DNA of 64,000 nt from Caulobacterales bacterium (GCA_947474395.1 CANJID010000002.1:1-64000), one strand, 5' to 3'. Shown: positions 18,125-26,863, counted from the first letter of the stretch. The notes: generated by a model not told the origin, from the letters alone. A program made the numbers and translations.

Positions 18125-19846
18125 CTAGCTGCCGGACAGGACCATGCAGCGCTCGCCCTTGGCCGACAGGGTCTTGCAGGCGGCCTTGGCTTCCTTGGCG
18201 CTGAAGCCGCTGAAGCGGGCGCGGAAGGTGCCCTTGCCGGCGGCCTGCACGGCGCCGTCGCCCGCCGCGACCGCCCCGCCGTACTTGCGGGTGATCTTGG
18301 ACAGATGGTCCTGGGCGTCGTCGCGGGTCGTGAAGGCGCCGACCTGGATCACGTAGCGGCCGCTGTCGCTCCGGGCGACGTCCTTCTCGGCGGCCTCGGG
18401 CTTGGCGGAGGCGACCTGGGCTTCCTTGCAGACCGTGCGGCGCTTCTTGCCCTTGCCGACCTTGACGCAATTGGTCTTGGCGGAGGTCTTCTCCACCTGG
18501 GCCTTGGCCTCGGTGACGGGCTTGCAGACGGTGCGGGTGCGAGCCTTGCGGCCCTTGCCGACCTTGGTCTTCACGCAGTCGGCCTTGGCGATATCGTTGC
18601 GGGCAATGTCGCCCCGGGCGGCGACCGGCACGGCCACTTCGCTCAGGCAGACGCTGGTGGTGTAGGCGACTTTCCGCACCTTGGCGCGGCGGCCCTTGCC
18701 GGTCTTCACCAGCTTGGTGCGCGTGACCTTGCGGCAGTCGGCGAGGCGCTTCAGCCCGGCCTGGTCGATGTTCTCGGTGGAGCGGACGATGGAGCCGGCG
18801 GACCAGTTCTCGGGGGCCACGGCGCGGGCGGCGTAGGAGGCGTTCTGGATGCCGCGCAGGTTGGCGTCCACCAGGGCGATCTGCAGCCCCGCCTGGTCGG
18901 CGGAGCCCTGCTCGACGGAGGGCCGCATGACGGGACCGTCGATGTCCTCGGGCTCAAGCATGTTGGCGGCGATGGTGATGTTCTGGCCGAGCTTGCGCTT
19001 GGTCATGACGTCGAAGCCGGCGTTCAGGAGCTCGGCGACGTTCTCGTCGCGGGCCGCGGTGGAGGCGCCGCCCAGCACCACGGTGATCAGCCGGCGCCCG
19101 TCGCGCACCGCGGAGGCGGCGAGGTTGTAGCCGGAGGCGTTGGTGTAGCCGGTCTTCAGGCCGTCCACGCCCGGCATCTTGCGGAGCAAGGAGTTGTGGT
19201 TGGCGATGGTCTGGCCGCGGAACTCGAAGCTCTTCACCCCGAAGTAGAAATAGTACTGCGGGTAGTCGCGCATCACGGCGCGCGACAGGATGGCGATGTC
19301 CCGGGCGGTGGTGATCTGGCGGTTGTCGGGCAGGCCGGAAGCGTTGACGAACCGGGTGTTGGTCATGCCGAGCTCTTGCGCTCGCAGGGTCATCAGGGCG
19401 GCGAAGCGGGCCTCGGTGCCGCCGATCTTCTCGGCGAGGGCCACGGCGACGTCGTTGGCGGACTTGGTGGTGACGGCCTTGATCGCCTGGTCGACGGTCA
19501 TGGCCTCGCCGGAGCGCAGGCCGATCTTGGTCGGGGCCTGGACCGCAGCGTGGGACGAGAACACCACCATGTCGTTGGCCGACATCCGGCCGGTCGCGAG
19601 GGCCTCGAACGTCAGGTAGAGGGTCATCACCTTGGTGATCGACGCCGGGTAGCGCAGGGCGTCCGCGCGGCGGGCGTAGAGCACCTCGCCCGAATTGGCG
19701 TCCACCACGATCGCGGCGTAGCGGGTCTGTTGGTAGAGGCCCTGGGCGTGAGCCGATCCGGCCGGGGCGAGGCCCGCCGTCAAAACGATCAGGGCGGCCA
19801 TCAGGAAAGCGGAAAATACTGAAAGCCGGCGGGCGGGCTCAATCAT
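18125..19846 (-). CDS. D-alanyl-D-alanine carboxypeptidase (PBP5/6-type) with SPOR domain
   Basis: A 573-residue secreted protein. After a signal peptide (cleavage after SAHA near residue 34) comes a peptidase S11 domain with the three active-site motifs S69-I-T-K72, S129-A-N131 and K231-T-G233; such enzymes trim the terminal D-Ala from peptidoglycan stem peptides. A middle region (about 365-480) carries three Cys-bracketed basic modules with VGKGRKARTRTVCK and VGKGKKRRTVCK motifs. The C-terminus (497-573, RYVIQVGAFTTRDDAQDHL) is a SPOR domain that binds denuded glycan at the septum. The fusion therefore suggests a division-site carboxypeptidase. ATG 19846 is preferred to an upstream frame start because it opens the signal peptide. 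Confidence 0.92.
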   Translation of the reverse strand: MIEPARRLSVFSAFLMAALIVLTAGLAPAGSAHAQGLYQQTRYAAIVVDANSGEVLYARRADALRYPASITKVMTLYLTFEALATGRMSANDMVVFSSHAAVQAPTKIGLRSGEAMTVDQAIKAVTTKSANDVAVALAEKIGGTEARFAALMTLRAQELGMTNTRFVNASGLPDNRQITTARDIAILSRAVMRDYPQYYFYFGVKSFEFRGQTIANHNSLLRKMPGVDGLKTGYTNASGYNLAASAVRDGRRLITVVLGGASTAARDENVAELLNAGFDVMTKRKLGQNITIAANMLEPEDIDGPVMRPSVEQGSADQAGLQIALVDANLRGIQNASYAARAVAPENWSAGSIVRSTENIDQAGLKRLADCRKVTRTKLVKTGKGRRAKVRKVAYTTSVCLSEVAVPVAARGDIARNDIAKADCVKTKVGKGRKARTRTVCKPVTEAKAQVEKTSAKTNCVKVGKGKKRRTVCKEAQVASAKPEAAEKDVARSDSGRYVIQVGAFTTRDDAQDHLSKITRKYGGAVAAGDGAVQAAGKGTFRARFSGFSAKEAKAACKTLSAKGERCMVLSGS

Positions 19847-20161
19847 GCGGGCTGCGTCCGTCGTTAAAGGGAACCTGCGGCTTGCGCCACAACGCGTTAC
19901 ACTCACTTACGGTCCTTTCCCCAAGGTAAACAATCGGTAGGTGAGTCGTAACCTTGTCATCGTGTCGCGCGCCCTGGTTAACGGCTTTCGCGAAACGGAA
20001 ATGGTGCAGTGCACAAAAAGCCCTTGACGTCCAGGCATCCTTGTCCCATCTAAGTCTACGGCGACACAGCCGAATCCGGCAAAGCGCCAAGGCTTTCGCA
20101 GTGCAATGCATTTCCGGGTCGCGGACGGGCGGTCCGCCCGGGCCTGACAATGGAGAGGCGC
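19847..20161. other. divergent intergenic region, carboxypeptidase / phasin
   Basis: This 315-base stretch has no convincing gene. It separates two divergent genes and holds a candidate phasin promoter with flanking TGCA-N-TGCA palindromes (listed separately). GAGTC and GAATC sites near 19943 and 20072 are possible CcrM targets. No RNA gene or terminator was seen. Confidence 0.6.
20004..20110 (+). promoter_or_regulatory. candidate phasin promoter flanked by TGCA palindromes
   Basis: TTGACG at 20024-20029, an 18-base spacer and ATCTAA at 20048-20053 form a plausible housekeeping promoter. GTGCA-G-TGCAC at 20004-20014 lies just upstream and TGCA-A-TGCA at 20102-20110 lies downstream. PhaR repressors of phasin genes are known to bind TGC-rich palindromes, so these are candidate PhaR operators. 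The palindromes are seen directly; the regulator is inferred. Confidence 0.5.
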
Positions 20162-20620
20162 ATGAAAGACGTTCAAGAGACCGTGAAGTCGGCGTTCGAC
20201 CAGTCCTCCTTCGCGGCGCAGCAAGCGTTTGACGCCACGAACCAGGCGTTCAAGGATTCCATCGACAAGTCGCTGGGCTCGCTCAACGACGCCAACGCGC
20301 TGGGCAAGCGCAATCTCGAGGCCGTCGTCGCCAGCGTGTCCGCCGCCACCAAGGGCGCCGAAACCCTGGGCGCCCAGGTCATGGCCTTCTCGAAGAAGAG
20401 CTTCGAGGACAATGTGGCCCAGACCAAGGCCCTGGCCGGCGCGCGCAGCGTGCAGGACATCGTCGAGCTTCAGACCGCCTTCGCCAAGACGGCGATGGAA
20501 GGCCTCTTCGGCGAGCTGAACCGCGCCTCGGAGGTCGTCTCCTCCACGGTGAAGGACTCGCTCCGACCGCTGAACGAGCGCGCGACCGCGATGGTCGAGC
20601 AGCTCCAGGCCGCCCGGTAA
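20162..20620 (+). CDS. phasin family protein
   Basis: A 152-residue, Ala-rich, almost entirely helical protein with the phasin pattern: KSAFDQSSFAAQQAFDATNQ at the N-terminus, NALGKRNLEAVVASVSAATK in the middle and DIVELQTAFAKTAMEGLFGE near the end. Phasins coat polyhydroxyalkanoate granules and control their size and number. No signal peptide or membrane span is present. ATG 20162 follows GGAGAGGCGC; ATG 20150 upstream overlaps that ribosome binding site. It stands alone between divergent carboxypeptidase and a strong terminator, so it is monocistronic. No PHA synthase lies in this window. Confidence 0.92.
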   Translation: MKDVQETVKSAFDQSSFAAQQAFDATNQAFKDSIDKSLGSLNDANALGKRNLEAVVASVSAATKGAETLGAQVMAFSKKSFEDNVAQTKALAGARSVQDIVELQTAFAKTAMEGLFGELNRASEVVSSTVKDSLRPLNERATAMVEQLQAAR

Positions 20621-20649
20621 GCTTCACCCCAAATCGATGGGGTACGGCA

Positions 20650-20680
20650 GGCCCGGGGCGGAAACGTCCCGGGCCTTTTT
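20650..20680 (+). terminator. intrinsic terminator after phasin gene
   Basis: An 11-bp stem (GGCCCGGGGCG pairing with CGTCCCGGGCC, one G-U pair) with a GAAA tetraloop is followed by TTTTT. It is a textbook rho-independent terminator 29 bases after the phasin stop. Confidence 0.93.
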
Positions 20681-20922
20681 GCATCTGGAGAATCGTTTAC
20701 CCGCAAGCCGCAAGGGAGACCGCTTCCAGGGCCGCCATCGGGGCGCCTTGAATTTACGCAACCGTCCTATTGTGCGTCGAACCGAGCCGGGCTCGGGGAC
20801 GTTTGCGACGGCGGGACGAGCATAAACGTCGCGCCGGCCGAGGCAGGGCTTCCCAAGCCGCCGCCATGGCATATCTAATCCACGAGGCCGGACTCACCCC
20901 CGGCGACACGGAGAGACAGTTA
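20681..20922 (+). promoter_or_regulatory. clpS upstream region with a possible RpoH-type promoter
   Basis: No gene is seen in this stretch. CTTGAAT at 20747-20753, a 12-base spacer and CCTATTGT at 20766-20773 resemble a heat-shock sigma-32 promoter, which would suit clpSA. The match to the -10 half is partial and the site lies about 150 bases from the clpS start, so this is a weak call. Confidence 0.35.
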
Positions 20923-21252
20923 GTGGCCGAGCGAAAGCCAGGCGGAGAAGGAAACGGAACCGGCTCGGCGGTCGTTACGCAAGTCAAGCCGAAGACGCAA
21001 AAGCCGTCCCTCTACCGTGTGCTGATCCTGAACGACGACTACACGCCTATGGAATTCGTAGTCTACGTGCTGGAACGGTTCTTCAATAAGTCCCGGGAAG
21101 AAGCTACGCGAATCATGTTGCATGTTCATCAGCATGGCGTGGGTGTTTGCGGCGTTTTCACCTACGAGGTGGCCGAAACCAAGGTCTCCCAGGTGGTGGA
21201 TACGGCGCGTCGTCATCAGCACCCGCTGCAATGCACTATGGAAAAGGATTGA
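20923..21252 (+). CDS. clpS: ClpS, N-end-rule adaptor for ClpA
   Basis: A 109-residue adaptor that delivers proteins with bulky hydrophobic N-terminal residues to ClpAP. After a flexible N-terminal tail rich in Gly and Lys comes the core [20 protein letters not shown], in which NDDYTPM lines the N-degron pocket, then [20 protein letters not shown] and [11 protein letters not shown] 20923 has GGAGAG seven bases upstream and gives the usual length; an open frame back to 20770 lacks family similarity. clpA starts 10 bases after the stop, so the pair forms an operon. Confidence 0.95.
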   Translation: MAERKPGGEGNGTGSAVVTQVKPKTQKPSLYRVLILNDDYTPMEFVVYVLERFFNKSREEATRIMLHVHQHGVGVCGVFTYEVAETKVSQVVDTARRHQHPLQCTMEKD

Positions 21253-21262
21253 GAGGTCTTCC

Positions 21263-23635
21263 TTGCCGTCTTTCTCGCGCAATCTGGAAGAGACCCTGCA
21301 TCGCGCTGTGGCGTACGCCAATCAGCGCAAGCATGAGTATGCGACTCTGGAGCATCTGCTGCTCTCGCTCGCCGACGACCAGGAGGCGGCCGCTGTCATG
21401 CGCGCCTGCAACCTGGATCTGGCTCTCCTGAAGAAGAATCTGACCAACTATCTCGACACCGAGCTGAAGTCCCTCGTGGTGGACGACGGCGAGGACGCCA
21501 AGCCGACCGCCGGTTTCCAGCGCGTTATCCAGCGCGCCGTGATCCACGTGCAGTCGTCCGGCCGCGACGAGGTCTCCGGCGCCAATGTCCTGGTGGCGGT
21601 GTTCTCCGAGCGCGAGAGCCACGCCGCCTTCTTCCTGCAAGAGCAGGACATGACCCGCTACGACGCGGTCAATTTCATCGCCCACGGCATCGCCAAGAAG
21701 GCGGGCGCCTCGGAATCCCGCGCGGTCAAAGGCTCGACCGAAGCCGAGCCCGACGAGAAGCCCTCCAAGTCGGGCGGCGAGGCGCTGGAAGCCTATTGCG
21801 TCGACCTCAACGAGAAGGCCCGGGCCGGCAAGGTCGACCCGCTGATCGGCCGCCACGCCGAGGTCGAGCGCTGCATCCAGGTGCTCTGCCGGCGGACCAA
21901 GAACAATCCGCTGCTGGTGGGCGACCCCGGCGTCGGCAAGACGGCGATCGCCGAAGGCCTGGCCCGCAAGATCGTCACCAACGACGTTCCCGAGGTCCTG
22001 GCCGGCGCGACCATCTTCTCGCTCGACATGGGCTCGCTCCTGGCCGGCACCCGCTACCGCGGCGACTTCGAGGAGCGGGTCAAGCAGGTGGTCAAGGAGC
22101 TGGAGAGCCACCCCAACGCCATCCTGTTCATCGACGAGATCCACACGGTGATCGGCGCGGGGGCGACCTCGGGCGGAGCCATGGACGCCTCCAACCTGCT
22201 GAAGCCCGCCTTGGCTTCCGGCACGCTGAAGTGCATGGGCTCGACGACCTACAAGGAGTTCCGCCAGCACTTCGAGAAGGACCGCGCCCTGGTGCGCCGG
22301 TTCCAGAAGATCGACGTGGTCGAGCCCACCCTCGACGACACCATCAAGATCCTCAAGGGGCTGAAGACCTACTACGAGGAGTTCCACAAGCTCCGGTACA
22401 CCGACGACGCCATCAAGGCGGCGGTCGAGCTGTCGGCGAAGTACATCACCGACCGCAAGCTGCCGGACAAGGCGATCGACGTGATCGACGAGGCAGGCGC
22501 CTCGCAGATGCTCCTGCCCGAGGGCAAGCGTAAGAAGGTCCTGGGCGTGAAGCACATCGAGGCGGTCATCGCCAAGATGGCCCGCATCCCGCCCAAATCG
22601 ATCTCCAAGTCGGACACCGAGTCGCTGAAGAACCTGGAGACGGACCTGCAGCGCGCGGTCTACGGCCAGGACGATGCGATCCAGCAGCTCTCCTCGGCCA
22701 TGAAGATGGCCCGGGCAGGCCTGCGCGACGCTCAGAAGCCGATCGGCTGCTACCTGTTCTCCGGCCCCACGGGCGTCGGTAAGACTGAGGTGGCGCGCCA
22801 GCTGGCTTCGACGCTCGGGATCGAGCTCCTGCGCTTCGACATGTCGGAGTACATGGAGCGGCACACCGTCAGTCGCCTGATCGGCGCGCCTCCGGGCTAC
22901 GTCGGCCATGACCAGGGCGGCCAGCTGACCGACGCGGTGGACCAGCACAAGCACGCCGTGGTCCTGATGGACGAGATCGAGAAGGCGCACGCGGACGTCT
23001 ACAACATCCTGCTGCAGGTGATGGACCACGGGACCCTGACCGACTCCAACGGCAAGAAGATCGACTTCAGGAACGTCATCCTGATCATGACCACCAACGC
23101 CGGGGCGTCGGACAACAATCGCCAGGGCATCGGCTTCGGCCGCGGCCGGGTGACCGACGAGGACCAGGCCGCCATCCAGCGCCTGTTCACGCCGGAGTTC
23201 AGGAACCGTCTCGACGCGGTGGTCAACTTCAAGTCCCTGTCCCAGGACGTCATCCGCAACGTGGTGCAGAAGTTCGTCATGCAGCTGGAGGCGCAACTCG
23301 CCGACCGCAACGTGACGATCGAGCTCTCCGACGAGGCGGCCGACTGGCTGGCCAAGAACGGCTACGACGAGCTGTTCGGCGCCCGCCCGCTGGCGAGGGT
23401 GATCCAGGAGCACATCAAGAAGCCGCTCGCCGACGAGATCCTGTTCGGCCGGCTGGTCCGCGGCGGACACGTCACGGTCAGCCTCAAGGACGGCAAGCTG
23501 GTGTTCTCCATCGATAGCCACTCGGGCGAGACCCGCCCGGGGGAGATCGACGTCACCGCCGGCGACCTGGAAGAAGACGTCTCCGACGTCACGACCGAGG
23601 TCGGCGAATCCGACCAGCCGGCGCTCGCCGACTAG
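21263..23635 (+). CDS. clpA: ClpA, ATPase subunit of ClpAP protease
   Basis: A 790-residue Clp/Hsp100 unfoldase. The N-domain ([19 protein letters not shown] and on) binds ClpS. The first AAA+ module has Walker [14 protein letters not shown] and Walker [10 protein letters not shown]; the second has [14 protein letters not shown] and [20 protein letters not shown] contains the IGF-type loop that docks on ClpP. There is no ClpB/ClpC middle domain, which supports ClpA. TTG 21263 is the start: AGAGG lies six bases before it, and the protein then begins with the conserved PSFSRNLE. The C-terminus carries a 40-residue acidic extension ([16 protein letters not shown]) that is longer than in E. coli. 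clpP is not in the window. Confidence 0.96.
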   Translation: MPSFSRNLEETLHRAVAYANQRKHEYATLEHLLLSLADDQEAAAVMRACNLDLALLKKNLTNYLDTELKSLVVDDGEDAKPTAGFQRVIQRAVIHVQSSGRDEVSGANVLVAVFSERESHAAFFLQEQDMTRYDAVNFIAHGIAKKAGASESRAVKGSTEAEPDEKPSKSGGEALEAYCVDLNEKARAGKVDPLIGRHAEVERCIQVLCRRTKNNPLLVGDPGVGKTAIAEGLARKIVTNDVPEVLAGATIFSLDMGSLLAGTRYRGDFEERVKQVVKELESHPNAILFIDEIHTVIGAGATSGGAMDASNLLKPALASGTLKCMGSTTYKEFRQHFEKDRALVRRFQKIDVVEPTLDDTIKILKGLKTYYEEFHKLRYTDDAIKAAVELSAKYITDRKLPDKAIDVIDEAGASQMLLPEGKRKKVLGVKHIEAVIAKMARIPPKSISKSDTESLKNLETDLQRAVYGQDDAIQQLSSAMKMARAGLRDAQKPIGCYLFSGPTGVGKTEVARQLASTLGIELLRFDMSEYMERHTVSRLIGAPPGYVGHDQGGQLTDAVDQHKHAVVLMDEIEKAHADVYNILLQVMDHGTLTDSNGKKIDFRNVILIMTTNAGASDNNRQGIGFGRGRVTDEDQAAIQRLFTPEFRNRLDAVVNFKSLSQDVIRNVVQKFVMQLEAQLADRNVTIELSDEAADWLAKNGYDELFGARPLARVIQEHIKKPLADEILFGRLVRGGHVTVSLKDGKLVFSIDSHSGETRPGEIDVTAGDLEEDVSDVTTEVGESDQPALAD

Positions 23636-23661
23636 GCACGGGCTACATCCAAGAACGGCGG

Positions 23662-23690
23662 CGGCCGGTCCTCACCCCGAGGGCCGGCCG
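23662..23690. terminator. hairpin between clpA and AlgJ-like gene
   Basis: A 12-bp stem (CGGCCGGTCCTC with GAGGGCCGGCCG, one G-U pair) closes a 5-nt loop and is followed by TCTTCGC. It lies after the clpA stop and overlaps the last codons of the convergent AlgJ-like gene. Confidence 0.7.
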
Positions 23691-24787
23691 TCTTCGCATC
23701 TGGCCTCCCGCTCGCCCACGGCCAGGATCACGTAGTCCGGGGTGGTGCGATCGAACACGGTGGGATCGAAGCCGCAGCGCCGATGGGCGATCCAGGAGAA
23801 GCGCCCGACGAAGGGGGCGAAGAACATCGGCATGAAGGGGCGGGTATAGCCGTCGCCGATCATCAGGATCGACGGCCCGCGGCCACCGGGGCCGACCATG
23901 AAGGCGGCCTGGGCGGGATCGTCCCGCAGCCCCGGGATCGGCTGGGGCGAGGCCGGGGCGGCCTTGAAGGCGAACAGGTGCGGCATGTCCACCGCCTCGG
24001 GCGCGCGCTCGGCGATGCCGGCGAGCTTGGCGAGGTCGTCCTCGATGGCGGGCTCCGAGCGCCACTCCGCCTCGTTCGGCAGGATGGTCCAGTCGGGACG
24101 CCCAAGAGCCGAGACCATCAGGTTGTAGCCGATCAGGGCGCCGCGCGGGGTCCAGTGGCTGTCGCGCTGGCGGTAGAGCCGCCCGGTCTCCTTGGCGGCG
24201 CGCAGGGCCCGGCGCATGTCGACGCTGGAGACCCCGCAGTCGCGGGTCCGGGTCTGCAGAACGTCGTAGGGAGTGCGCCCGACGGCGGGCTTGGCCCAGG
24301 CGGGCAGGGCCTCCGGATAGATGGCCGCGGTCCCGGGGATCACGGCGAACAGGAACGGCTTGCCGCTGGCTTTCATCTTCGCGCCGAGATCGCAGACGAA
24401 GGCGGCGTAGCGGTCGATGGCCGCCTCGTCGGGCTCAGCGCCGATGGAGCGCATCAGGCCGTCGTTGAGCAGGAGCCAGCCGGGAGCGCCCTGGACCACA
24501 GGGTCGGGGGGCGGCCGCACGCCCAGCCGCCGCCGGACGCCGCCGTAGAGGTCGAGCATGGGGCCGCGCAGGGCGAAGTGATCACCGACGTAGGCGTCGG
24601 TCGCCCGGGGTAGCCGGCCAAGGTCGGCCAGGCTCCGGGGCGGGGCGGGGAGGGGCGCCAGGGTCTTGTCCTCGGCCGCGCCGGTCGCCCGCGGCTGGGT
24701 GGCCAGCATCCCGAGCGACGGGAACATCAGGGCCGCGACGATCGCGACGGCCAGCCAGCGGCGAAGGGGGGCGAAGAGGGGCGCCAC
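23672..24787 (-). CDS. AlgJ/AlgX-like SGNH protein lacking the nucleophile serine
   Basis: A 371-residue envelope protein with an N-terminal membrane anchor (RRWLAVAIVAALMFPSLGML) and an SGNH-type domain of the AlgJ/AlgX family, which transfer acetyl groups onto exopolysaccharide in the periplasm. WLLLNDG, FLFAVIPGTAAIYPEALP and the Asp-x-His motif YRQRDSHWTPRGAL are typical. The segment that should hold the catalytic Ser (usually GDSF/GDSY) reads SILMIGDGYTRPFMPMF, with Gly in place of Ser. The GTG start lies one base after the stop of the MBOAT gene, so the two are coupled. The Ser loss suggests a non-catalytic or altered role, unless Ser/Thr nearby substitutes. Confidence 0.82.
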   Translation of the reverse strand: MAPLFAPLRRWLAVAIVAALMFPSLGMLATQPRATGAAEDKTLAPLPAPPRSLADLGRLPRATDAYVGDHFALRGPMLDLYGGVRRRLGVRPPPDPVVQGAPGWLLLNDGLMRSIGAEPDEAAIDRYAAFVCDLGAKMKASGKPFLFAVIPGTAAIYPEALPAWAKPAVGRTPYDVLQTRTRDCGVSSVDMRRALRAAKETGRLYRQRDSHWTPRGALIGYNLMVSALGRPDWTILPNEAEWRSEPAIEDDLAKLAGIAERAPEAVDMPHLFAFKAAPASPQPIPGLRDDPAQAAFMVGPGGRGPSILMIGDGYTRPFMPMFFAPFVGRFSWIAHRRCGFDPTVFDRTTPDYVILAVGEREARCEDGRPSG

Positions 24788-24788
24788 G

Positions 24789-26243
24789 TCAGAACCGGAA
24801 GTACAGGAAGGGCGGGTAGGTCCCGCCGCTGAGGGCCACCAGGGCCAGGATCAGGAGGACCGCGACGGCGCCGGTGTCGAGCAGGGTCCCCAGGGCTCCG
24901 GCGGGACGGATGCGGGTGCGAACCGCGGAGACCAGCCGGCGCGCGGGGCCCGCCGAGCGGCCCCGGCGGCTGACGAAGGGCATGACCGCCAGCACCGAGG
25001 CGGTGACCAGGGCGCCGACGTGGAGGGGCTCGAAGGCGCCCTTCAGCTCCGGTCCGAAGGCGCCCGTCCCGTTCAGCCCGACCAAGCCGCTCCAGACCGA
25101 AAGCGCCGCCGTCAGGTCGGGGCTGCGGAACAGCACCCAGCCCCCCATCACCGCCAGCATGGCGTAGGCCCACCCGGCGATGGCGCCGACGCCCACAAGG
25201 CCCTTGCGCAAGCCCATCCGCTCGGCGGCGAGGAAGGCGCCGTGCCACAGGCCCCAGAGCACGAAGGTCCAGCTCGCCCCGTGCCAGAGGCCGCACAGGA
25301 GGAAGACGATCAGCAGGTTGCGGCAGGTCCGCCAGCGACCGCCCCGGTTCCCGCCCATCGGGACATAGAGGTAGTCGCGGAACCAGCGGGTCAGGCTGAT
25401 GTGCCAGCGCCGCCAGAACTCGGTCACGGAGCGGGCGCGGTAGGGCAGGTTGAAGTTACGCGGCAGGGAAAAACCGAAGACAATTCCGAGGCCTATGGCC
25501 ATGTTCGAATAGCCGGCGAAGTCGAAATAAATCTGCAGCGAGTAGGCCAGGGTCCCGGTCCAGGCCTCGCCCAGACCGGGCTTGCGGACATGGTCGAACA
25601 GGGCGCCTGCGAGGGGCGCCAGCTGGTCGGCGATCAGCACCTTCTGGGCCAGGCCAATGATGAAGATGCGCAGGCCCGCCGAGGCCCGCCCGAAGCTGTG
25701 GCGCCGCACCCGCAGCCGCCGGGCGATGGCGTTGTAGCGGACGATGGGGCCCGCCACGAGCTGGGGGAAGAAGGCGATGTAGAGGGCGATCTCCTCCAGC
25801 CGCCGGTTGGCGGTCGCCCGTCCGCGGTAGACGTCGATGACGTAGGACAGGCCGTGGAAGGTGAAGAAGGAGATGCCGAGCGGCAGGACCAGGTTCGGGA
25901 CCGAGACCGCCATGTTGGCGGGCGCCGCCACGGCGTTGAAGCTGCGGGCGGCGAAGGCTGCGTATTTGAAAAGGGCCAGGACCGCGAGGTTGCCGCCCAG
26001 GGCCGCGCCGAGGGCGAGCTTTCGCGCTCCGCCCTGCTGGCCCTCGATGAAGAGGGCGGCGAAGTAGTTGAACACAATCGAGCCGACCAGCACGCCCACG
26101 AACCAGGGCTCGCCCCAGGCGTAGAAGGCCAGGGACAGCAGGATCAGGACCAGGCTCTTCAGCCGCCGCGTCGGGGTCGCGAAATAGAGGATCAGGCTCG
26201 CGGGCAGGAAGAAGAACAGGAAGGTCGGCGAGGAGAACAGCAT
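24789..26243 (-). CDS. MBOAT-family O-acyltransferase (AlgI-like)
   Basis: A 484-residue polytopic membrane protein of the MBOAT family. It begins MLFSSPTFLFFFLPASLIL and carries PLGISFFTFHGLSYVIDVYR, FWRRWHISLTRWFRDYLYVP and the catalytic-His region LCGLWHGASWTFVLWGLWHG. AlgI-type proteins pass acetyl groups from a cytosolic donor across the membrane to a periplasmic transferase such as AlgJ/AlgX. The next gene is exactly such a partner. ATG 26243 is chosen, since the longer frame to 26306 adds a charged stretch before the first membrane span. The HIT gene ends 10 bases upstream. The acetylated polymer cannot be named, because no polysaccharide synthase genes lie nearby. Confidence 0.93.
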   Translation of the reverse strand: MLFSSPTFLFFFLPASLILYFATPTRRLKSLVLILLSLAFYAWGEPWFVGVLVGSIVFNYFAALFIEGQQGGARKLALGAALGGNLAVLALFKYAAFAARSFNAVAAPANMAVSVPNLVLPLGISFFTFHGLSYVIDVYRGRATANRRLEEIALYIAFFPQLVAGPIVRYNAIARRLRVRRHSFGRASAGLRIFIIGLAQKVLIADQLAPLAGALFDHVRKPGLGEAWTGTLAYSLQIYFDFAGYSNMAIGLGIVFGFSLPRNFNLPYRARSVTEFWRRWHISLTRWFRDYLYVPMGGNRGGRWRTCRNLLIVFLLCGLWHGASWTFVLWGLWHGAFLAAERMGLRKGLVGVGAIAGWAYAMLAVMGGWVLFRSPDLTAALSVWSGLVGLNGTGAFGPELKGAFEPLHVGALVTASVLAVMPFVSRRGRSAGPARRLVSAVRTRIRPAGALGTLLDTGAVAVLLILALVALSGGTYPPFLYFRF

Positions 26244-26253
26244 GGGGCCTCGT

Positions 26254-26691
26254 TCAGGCGACCATGGCCCGGATTTCCTGGGCGAGGGCGGCGAGCTCGG
26301 CCGCATCCGCCATCTTCGATCCGCCGTGGCCGGCCATGGCCAGGCCCTCCCAGCGCGGGATGATGTGGAAATGCAGGTGGAAGACGGTCTGGCCCGCCGG
26401 CGCCCCGTTGAACTGGGTGATCAGGAGACCGTCCGGATTGAGGGCGGCGCGGACGGCCCGGGCCACCCGCTGCACGCCCAGCATCAGGCTCTCCAGGGCC
26501 TGCGGCTCCACGTCCAGCAGGTTGCGGGCCTGCGAGGTCTTGGAGATCACCAGGGTGTGGCCGCGCGACTGCGGGAAGAGGTCGAGGAAGGCCAGCACCT
26601 CCCCGTCCTCGAACACCTTTGCGGCGGGGGCTTCCCCGCGCAGCACCTTGGCGAAGATGTTGGCCGGATCGTAGGTCCCGTCGAGGCTCAT
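26254..26691 (-). CDS. HIT family nucleotide hydrolase/transferase
   Basis: A 145-residue histidine-triad protein. The active site is TVFHLHFHIIPRW (H-x-H-x-H), and the N-terminal half has NIFAKVLRGEAPAAKVFED and LDLFPQSRGHTLVISK, as in Hint/HinT-type enzymes. These hydrolyse adenosine phosphoramidates and acyl-AMPs; the physiological substrate here is unknown. It lies directly upstream of the MBOAT gene, with a 10-base gap, and may share its transcript. ATG 26691 gives the usual family N-terminus. Confidence 0.93.
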   Translation of the reverse strand: MSLDGTYDPANIFAKVLRGEAPAAKVFEDGEVLAFLDLFPQSRGHTLVISKTSQARNLLDVEPQALESLMLGVQRVARAVRAALNPDGLLITQFNGAPAGQTVFHLHFHIIPRWEGLAMAGHGGSKMADAAELAALAQEIRAMVA

Positions 26692-26725
26692 GGCCGTATC
26701 TCCCTGGCGAGGTCCCTATCGTCCT

Positions 26726-26775
26726 AGAGCGCGTCAGGCGAAAGTGTGAGCGGTTTCGACGCCCGGACGCGCTCT
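26726..26775. repeat. 50-bp palindromic intergenic repeat
   Basis: Perfect 10-bp arms AGAGCGCGTC (26726-26735) and GACGCGCTCT (26766-26775) flank a core containing GCGAAAGTGTGAGCGGTTTC. This layout, with a GAAA-GTG and GGTTTC core, resembles palindromes dispersed through many alphaproteobacterial intergenic regions. It lies between the DUF482 and HIT genes. Confidence 0.6.
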
Positions 26776-26794
26776 CATGTTTCATTTGAGCGGG

Positions 26795-26810
26795 CGCGGG
26801 CTAGCCCGCG
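26795..26810. repeat. 16-bp perfect palindrome
   Basis: CGCGGGCTAGCCCGCG is self-complementary and lies about 54 bases beyond the stop of the DUF482 gene on the minus strand. It may be a terminator stem or a protein site; there is no T tract. Confidence 0.4.
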
Positions 26811-26863
26811 ACTCCGCTTCGGCGTCGCGCGGGAGGGGAAACCCGTTTTGCGGCGAAGGTCGC

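Noticed and set aside
21236-23521. A 761-codon open frame on the minus strand opposite clpA
   Set aside because: It is a codon-bias shadow of clpA; the translated composition is not protein-like.
24666-26363. A 565-codon plus-strand frame opposite the AlgI/AlgJ-like genes
   Set aside because: It lies opposite clear membrane-protein genes and has no membrane or domain features of its own.
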